Positions 60,889-64,000 of a stretch of DNA of 64,000 bases are shown one piece after another. Made by a program: the position numbers and the translations under genes. Origin of the DNA: Variovorax paradoxus (GTDB taxonomy: Bacteria; Pseudomonadota; Gammaproteobacteria; Burkholderiales; Burkholderiaceae_C); contig NZ_CP123990.1 in assembly GCF_029919115.1 (NCBI RefSeq), forward strand, positions 682,001 through 746,000, written 5' to 3'. Every line of letters begins with the position of its first letter. The first letter of the stretch is position 1. The notes under the pieces are model-generated. The model was not told the origin of the DNA. It made no database searches and was given only the letters and a program-made list of their open reading frames with translations.

Positions 60889-61485
60889 ATGAAGAACATC
60901 GTGATCCTTATTTCCGGCGGCGGCTCCAACATGGCGGCCATCGTGCGCGCCGCCGAGCGCGACCGCTGGGCCGAGCGCTTTGGCGCCCGCATCGCCGCGG
61001 TGGTCAGCAACAAGACCGAAGCGGGCGGGCTCGCGATTGCCGCCACGCACGGCATTGCAACCGCCGTGGTCCCGCACAAGGAATTTCCCACGCGCGAAGC
61101 TTTCGACGAGGCATTGGCAAAGGTCGTTGACGCGCATGCTCCGGCGCTGGTGGTGCTGGCTGGCTTCATGCGCATCCTGACGCCGGGCTTTGTCGGGCAC
61201 TACGCCGGGCGCCTGATCAACATTCACCCGTCGTTGCTGCCGGCGTTTCCGGGGTTGAATACCCACCAGCGAGCCATCGACGCGGGCTGCAAAGTGGCCG
61301 GCGTTACCGTGCACCAAGTGACGACCGAGCTCGACCATGGGCCAATCCTGGCGCAAGCCGTCGTGCCCGTGCTGCCGGACGACACGGCCGCCTCGCTGGC
61401 TGGCCGCGTGCTCGCGCAAGAGCATCAGTTGTATCCACGCGCCATTGCCGGATGGCTTGCAGATACATCAGGTCACATTCGTTAA
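60889..61485 (+). CDS. purN: Phosphoribosylglycinamide formyltransferase
   Basis: A 198-residue GAR transformylase of purine synthesis using 10-formyltetrahydrofolate. It has MKNIVILISGGGSNMAAIV, the catalytic region LINIHPSLLPAFPG with Asn/His, and the family aspartate segment TTELDHGPILAQAVVPV. I chose the ATG at 60889 although the frame is open to 60784, because the upstream part lies in the divergent promoter region. Length is normal. Confidence 0.95.
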   Translation: MKNIVILISGGGSNMAAIVRAAERDRWAERFGARIAAVVSNKTEAGGLAIAATHGIATAVVPHKEFPTREAFDEALAKVVDAHAPALVVLAGFMRILTPGFVGHYAGRLINIHPSLLPAFPGLNTHQRAIDAGCKVAGVTVHQVTTELDHGPILAQAVVPVLPDDTAASLAGRVLAQEHQLYPRAIAGWLADTSGHIR

Positions 61486-61520
61486 AGTTGTTTATATTCG
61501 CGGGTTTTCGGGAGAGAAAA

Positions 61521-61844
61521 TTGAAAACCCAATCGCTACTGTTCATCGTTGCCGGCGCTTTCTTGATGACGGCTTGTGCCACGCAAGGCTCAGCCCCCGC
61601 GGCAACCCCCGCTGCAGCTGCTCCGGCACCTGAACCAGTGTTCCAGTGCAATGCCGATGGCGCACGCTTCGCCGTTGGCCAGCCGTTGTCGCCCCAGCTC
61701 GAAGCCGCGGCGCGCGTGCGCGCAGGTGCGGGCACCGTCCGGGCGCTGAAGCCGGGCGAAGCCGTGACGATGGAACTCAATGGCGGACGCCTCAATCTCG
61801 ACGTCGACGCACGCGGCCGCGTGACGGACGTCCGCTGCGGCTGA
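61521..61844 (+). CDS. Lipoprotein with I78-type peptidase inhibitor domain
   Basis: A 107-residue lipoprotein: signal SLLFIVAGAFLMTAC with lipobox, then an Ala/Pro-rich linker. The inhibitor I78-like domain follows (GQPLSPQLEAAARVRAGAG, VTMELNGGRLNLDVDARGRVTDVRCG), with the conserved Cys pair (FQCN and RCG). The best start is a TTG at 61521, five bases after GGAGAG, since no ATG fits. It lies 35 bases after purN. It may inhibit a serine protease in the envelope; target unknown. Confidence 0.8.
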   Translation: MKTQSLLFIVAGAFLMTACATQGSAPAATPAAAAPAPEPVFQCNADGARFAVGQPLSPQLEAAARVRAGAGTVRALKPGEAVTMELNGGRLNLDVDARGRVTDVRCG

Positions 61845-61884
61845 CAGCCGCCGATGGCTTTGGCGCTATCGAATACGTAGCGGC

Positions 61885-62118
61885 CTAGACAGGGGTGAAA
61901 CGCCGTTGGCGAACACCGTCGATCTCCACGGTTTCACCGAACATCGCGGCGGGGCGCACCCACAGCCCTTGCGCGCCATAAAGAGCGCGGTACAGCGTCA
62001 TCGGCTCCAGCGTTTCGCTATGGCGCACGGTGCCCAGCACTTCGTATTCGCCGCCCTTGTAGTGGCGGTAACGGCCGGGCGGCGTCTCTATCAGGGGTGG
62101 CAGGTCGTTGTCGTTCAC
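61885..62118 (-). CDS. DUF1653 domain protein
   Basis: A 77-residue protein that is essentially one DUF1653 domain: PGRYRHYKGGEYEVLGTVRHSETLEPMTLYRAL and GLWVRPAAMFGETVEI. The family is widespread in bacteria and of unknown function; SH3-like folds have been suggested. It stands alone, convergent with the I78 lipoprotein gene and divergent from the M48 gene. Confidence 0.85.
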   Translation of the reverse strand: MNDNDLPPLIETPPGRYRHYKGGEYEVLGTVRHSETLEPMTLYRALYGAQGLWVRPAAMFGETVEIDGVRQRRFTPV

Positions 62119-62164
62119 GGTCTTGCTTCTTTCAAACTGCGGGCATCGGTGAGGGGAGAGTCGG

Positions 62165-64000
62165 ATGGATCGCGCTGATTTTGTTCACCTTGTCCGCCTG
62201 AGCGAGCATGCCAGCGCGGACGACAGCGCGCGCTATCGTCGCAGCGTCGCGGCATTTGCCGCGCTCGGTTACCTTTGGGTGCTGGCTTGCCTCGCGCTTT
62301 CGGTCGGCATCATCGCCTGGGTCGCGCTGTCGGTCGGGCATGGACGCTTCAGTTTCGGACGTGGCTGGCTGGCTCTGTTTGCGTTGGGCCTGCTCTGGGC
62401 CACGCTGCGCGCACTCTGGGTGCGGTTCGACGAACCCGAAGGGCGGGAGCTTTCGCGTGCGGACGCGCCGGCACTGTTCGAGGCGCTCGACCGCATACGC
62501 AAGAAGATCAAGGGCCCGCCAGTCCACCGCGTCTACCTGGACGACGAATTCAACGCCAGCATCCGGCAGGTGCCGCGTTTCGGGCTGTTCGGCGGCGCGG
62601 TCAATTCCCTCAGCATCGGCCTGCCGCTGCTGATGATGCTGGACCGGCGGCGGCTGCTGTCGGTGCTTGCCCACGAGTACGGGCACCTGCGCGGCAACCA
62701 CGGCAAGCTCAGCGCCTGGATCTACCGCACCCGGCTCTCGTGGCTCAAGCTGGACGCCAGCCTGCAGCGCGACGAAGGCGTGATGGCGCTGGTGTCGCAG
62801 AGCTTTTTCCGTTGGTACTTTCCGCGTTTTGCAGCCCGAACCTTCGCGCTCGCCCGGCAGGACGAGTACGAGGCCGACCGCATTTCGGGCCGGCTCCTGG
62901 GCACGACCGTCGCCGCGGCCGCGCTGACGGAAATTGCCATCAAGGCGAACTGGTATGCCGATGAGTTCTGGGCTTCGCACTGGGCCCGGGCCGAAAGGGA
63001 GCCGCAGCCGCCGGGCCCTTTCAAGGCGCTGAAGGAGCTTGCCGCCACGCCACCCAGCGACGAACTTGCGCGCCGGGCATTGCGAGAGGCCATGCGGCGC
63101 GTCAGCGATCTTGAAGACACCCACCCGGTCTTGCGCGACCGGCTCGAAGCGCTCGGCCAGAAAGCGGTGGTGCCGCCCTGGTCGGCCGAGCCGGCGCTGG
63201 GCATGCTGGCAGACAGCGCAAAGTGGATCGAACACTTCGACAACCAATGGCGCCGCAACCATGCCAGCGACTGGAAGCAGCACCACGCGCACCGGTCTCG
63301 CATCCGGGAGCGCGTCGAGCTTCTTGCTGCGCGGGGCGAGCGCAACACACCCGACGAACTCGTCGAATGGGCCGATTCCGAGCGGCGGCTCGATCCGGCG
63401 GCTCCTGTGCGCATTCGATACGAGCGAGCACTCCGCGTCGCGCCCGAGCACCCCGGGGCATTGCGAGGATTGGCCCAGATGCTCCCCGTGCGCGATCGCG
63501 CGGCACGCCTTGCCGTGCTCGAACGCTTGCACGGAGCCAGCGCCGCCAGCCGATGGTGGGCCGCGAAAAGTGCCGTGGCCGCGCTCGAGAACCCGGACGC
63601 TGGAGCTCACGACGAAGAAGCTCTCAAGCTGTGGCGCGGCCGCCTCAAGGAGGCTGAAGAAGCCGAGGCCCGGGCCTGGGAGGAGATCACGGAGACGCCG
63701 TTCTTCAGCCAGATCGCCCGTCACGACCTGAGCGACCATGAACTGGGCGAACTGCGGGCCGACCTGGCGCGGTGCCTTCCCATTTCGCGCGCCTGGCTGG
63801 TGCGCAAGACGTTGCGCGAATTTCCATGGCGCAGGGCCTACATCGTGTTCGTCGAGTTGCCCGGCATGGACGATGAAGACCGCTGGCAGCTTTGCCGCCA
63901 CCTCGAGCACACCCTGAGCCTGCCAGGTGCGGCGCTGGTCCTGTGGGCCGGCCATTCGCCCACGCTGGCCGAGATCGAACGGCAGGCTTTCGGGACGATC
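62165..64000 (+). CDS. M48 family metallopeptidase, 5' part (runs off the window)
   Basis: An open frame of 612 codons without a stop. Two N-terminal membrane helices (about 30-60 and 65-85) lead to a zinc peptidase domain: HEYGH at residues 170-174 and the third ligand Glu236 in DEYEADR. This matches M48/HtpX-type proteases with the active site facing the cytoplasm. The part after residue 270 is a long helical extension rich in Arg, Glu and Trp, beyond the usual M48 core. A strong GAGGGGAG precedes the ATG at 62165. The C-terminus is not seen. The long minus-strand frame across it is a shadow. Confidence 0.85.
   Translation, partial: MDRADFVHLVRLSEHASADDSARYRRSVAAFAALGYLWVLACLALSVGIIAWVALSVGHGRFSFGRGWLALFALGLLWATLRALWVRFDEPEGRELSRADAPALFEALDRIRKKIKGPPVHRVYLDDEFNASIRQVPRFGLFGGAVNSLSIGLPLLMMLDRRRLLSVLAHEYGHLRGNHGKLSAWIYRTRLSWLKLDASLQRDEGVMALVSQSFFRWYFPRFAARTFALARQDEYEADRISGRLLGTTVAAAALTEIAIKANWYADEFWASHWARAEREPQPPGPFKALKELAATPPSDELARRALREAMRRVSDLEDTHPVLRDRLEALGQKAVVPPWSAEPALGMLADSAKWIEHFDNQWRRNHASDWKQHHAHRSRIRERVELLAARGERNTPDELVEWADSERRLDPAAPVRIRYERALRVAPEHPGALRGLAQMLPVRDRAARLAVLERLHGASAASRWWAAKSAVAALENPDAGAHDEEALKLWRGRLKEAEEAEARAWEEITETPFFSQIARHDLSDHELGELRADLARCLPISRAWLVRKTLREFPWRRAYIVFVELPGMDDEDRWQLCRHLEHTLSLPGAALVLWAGHSPTLAEIERQAFGTI

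Noticed and set aside
58401..61130. A 909-codon plus-strand frame over the acyl-CoA dehydrogenase genes
   Set aside because: Antisense shadow. Both minus-strand dehydrogenases are complete and convincing.
62132..63955. A 607-codon minus-strand frame over the M48 gene
   Set aside because: The plus-strand frame from 62165 has the HEYGH motif, a ribosome site and membrane helices; the minus-strand product has no family features.

Overview
The window looks like a chromosomal segment of a high-GC betaproteobacterium of the Comamonadaceae, most like Variovorax. The evidence is uniformly GC-rich codon use, tightly overlapping operons (ATGA/GTGA junctions), a complete-looking aerobic phenylacetyl-CoA gene cluster, Bug/TctAB-type transport genes, and house-keeping genes (ileS-lspA, ribF, purN) of betaproteobacterial type. 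The genus is inferred from gene content and remembered protein similarity, not from a search. I found no rRNA, tRNA, CRISPR array, prophage or transposase.

Layout. 1-4530: a plus-strand operon for D-amino-acid or N-acyl-D-amino-acid use (end of a peptide ABC ATPase, a PLP D-amino-acid deaminase, an RpiR regulator, an N-acyl-D-amino-acid deacylase). 4609-6623: a flavin-reductase-like protein and two small membrane enzymes. 6654-20973: a long minus-strand phenylacetate block, paaG-I-K-A-B-C-D-E, then a complete branched-chain-type ABC importer with a fused LivM-LivG protein, then paaZ and an SDR. 21022-22431: paaY and a TetR regulator, divergent from paaG across one palindromic operator. 22413-28017: a divergent SDR/TetR pair with two tandem operators, then a MoxR-DUF58-VWA cluster and an S1C protease. 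28106-32687: TatD, a LEA-like repeat protein, a deoxyinosine glycosylase, a spermidine-synthase-like protein and an orphan GspE-type ATPase. 32808-39775: tctBA, a repeat element, a LysR regulator divergent from a Bug receptor, a gamma-glutamyltransferase homologue and a DMT transporter. 39802-43138: SDR, second DMT transporter, quinone oxidoreductase, stand-alone receiver protein. 43182-50803: Na/Pi cotransporter family protein, then a LacI-controlled ABC importer ending in a GpdQ-like phosphodiesterase. 50938-55464: lspA, ileS, ribF. 55631-64000: HNH protein, crotonase-fold protein, lipoprotein hydrolase, two acyl-CoA dehydrogenases, purN, I78-type lipoprotein, DUF1653 protein, and the start of an M48 peptidase that runs off the window.

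The paa genes make the route phenylacetate -> phenylacetyl-CoA (PaaK) -> ring epoxide (PaaABCDE) -> oxepin-CoA (PaaG) -> ring opening and oxidation (PaaZ), with PaaI and PaaY as thioesterases. The beta-oxidation steps (paaF, paaH, paaJ) are not here. The most notable non-coding structure is three families of intergenic inverted repeats. In two unrelated ABC operons, a member lies exactly between the substrate-binding-protein gene and the first permease gene, a position where hairpins can set the ratio of binding protein to permease.
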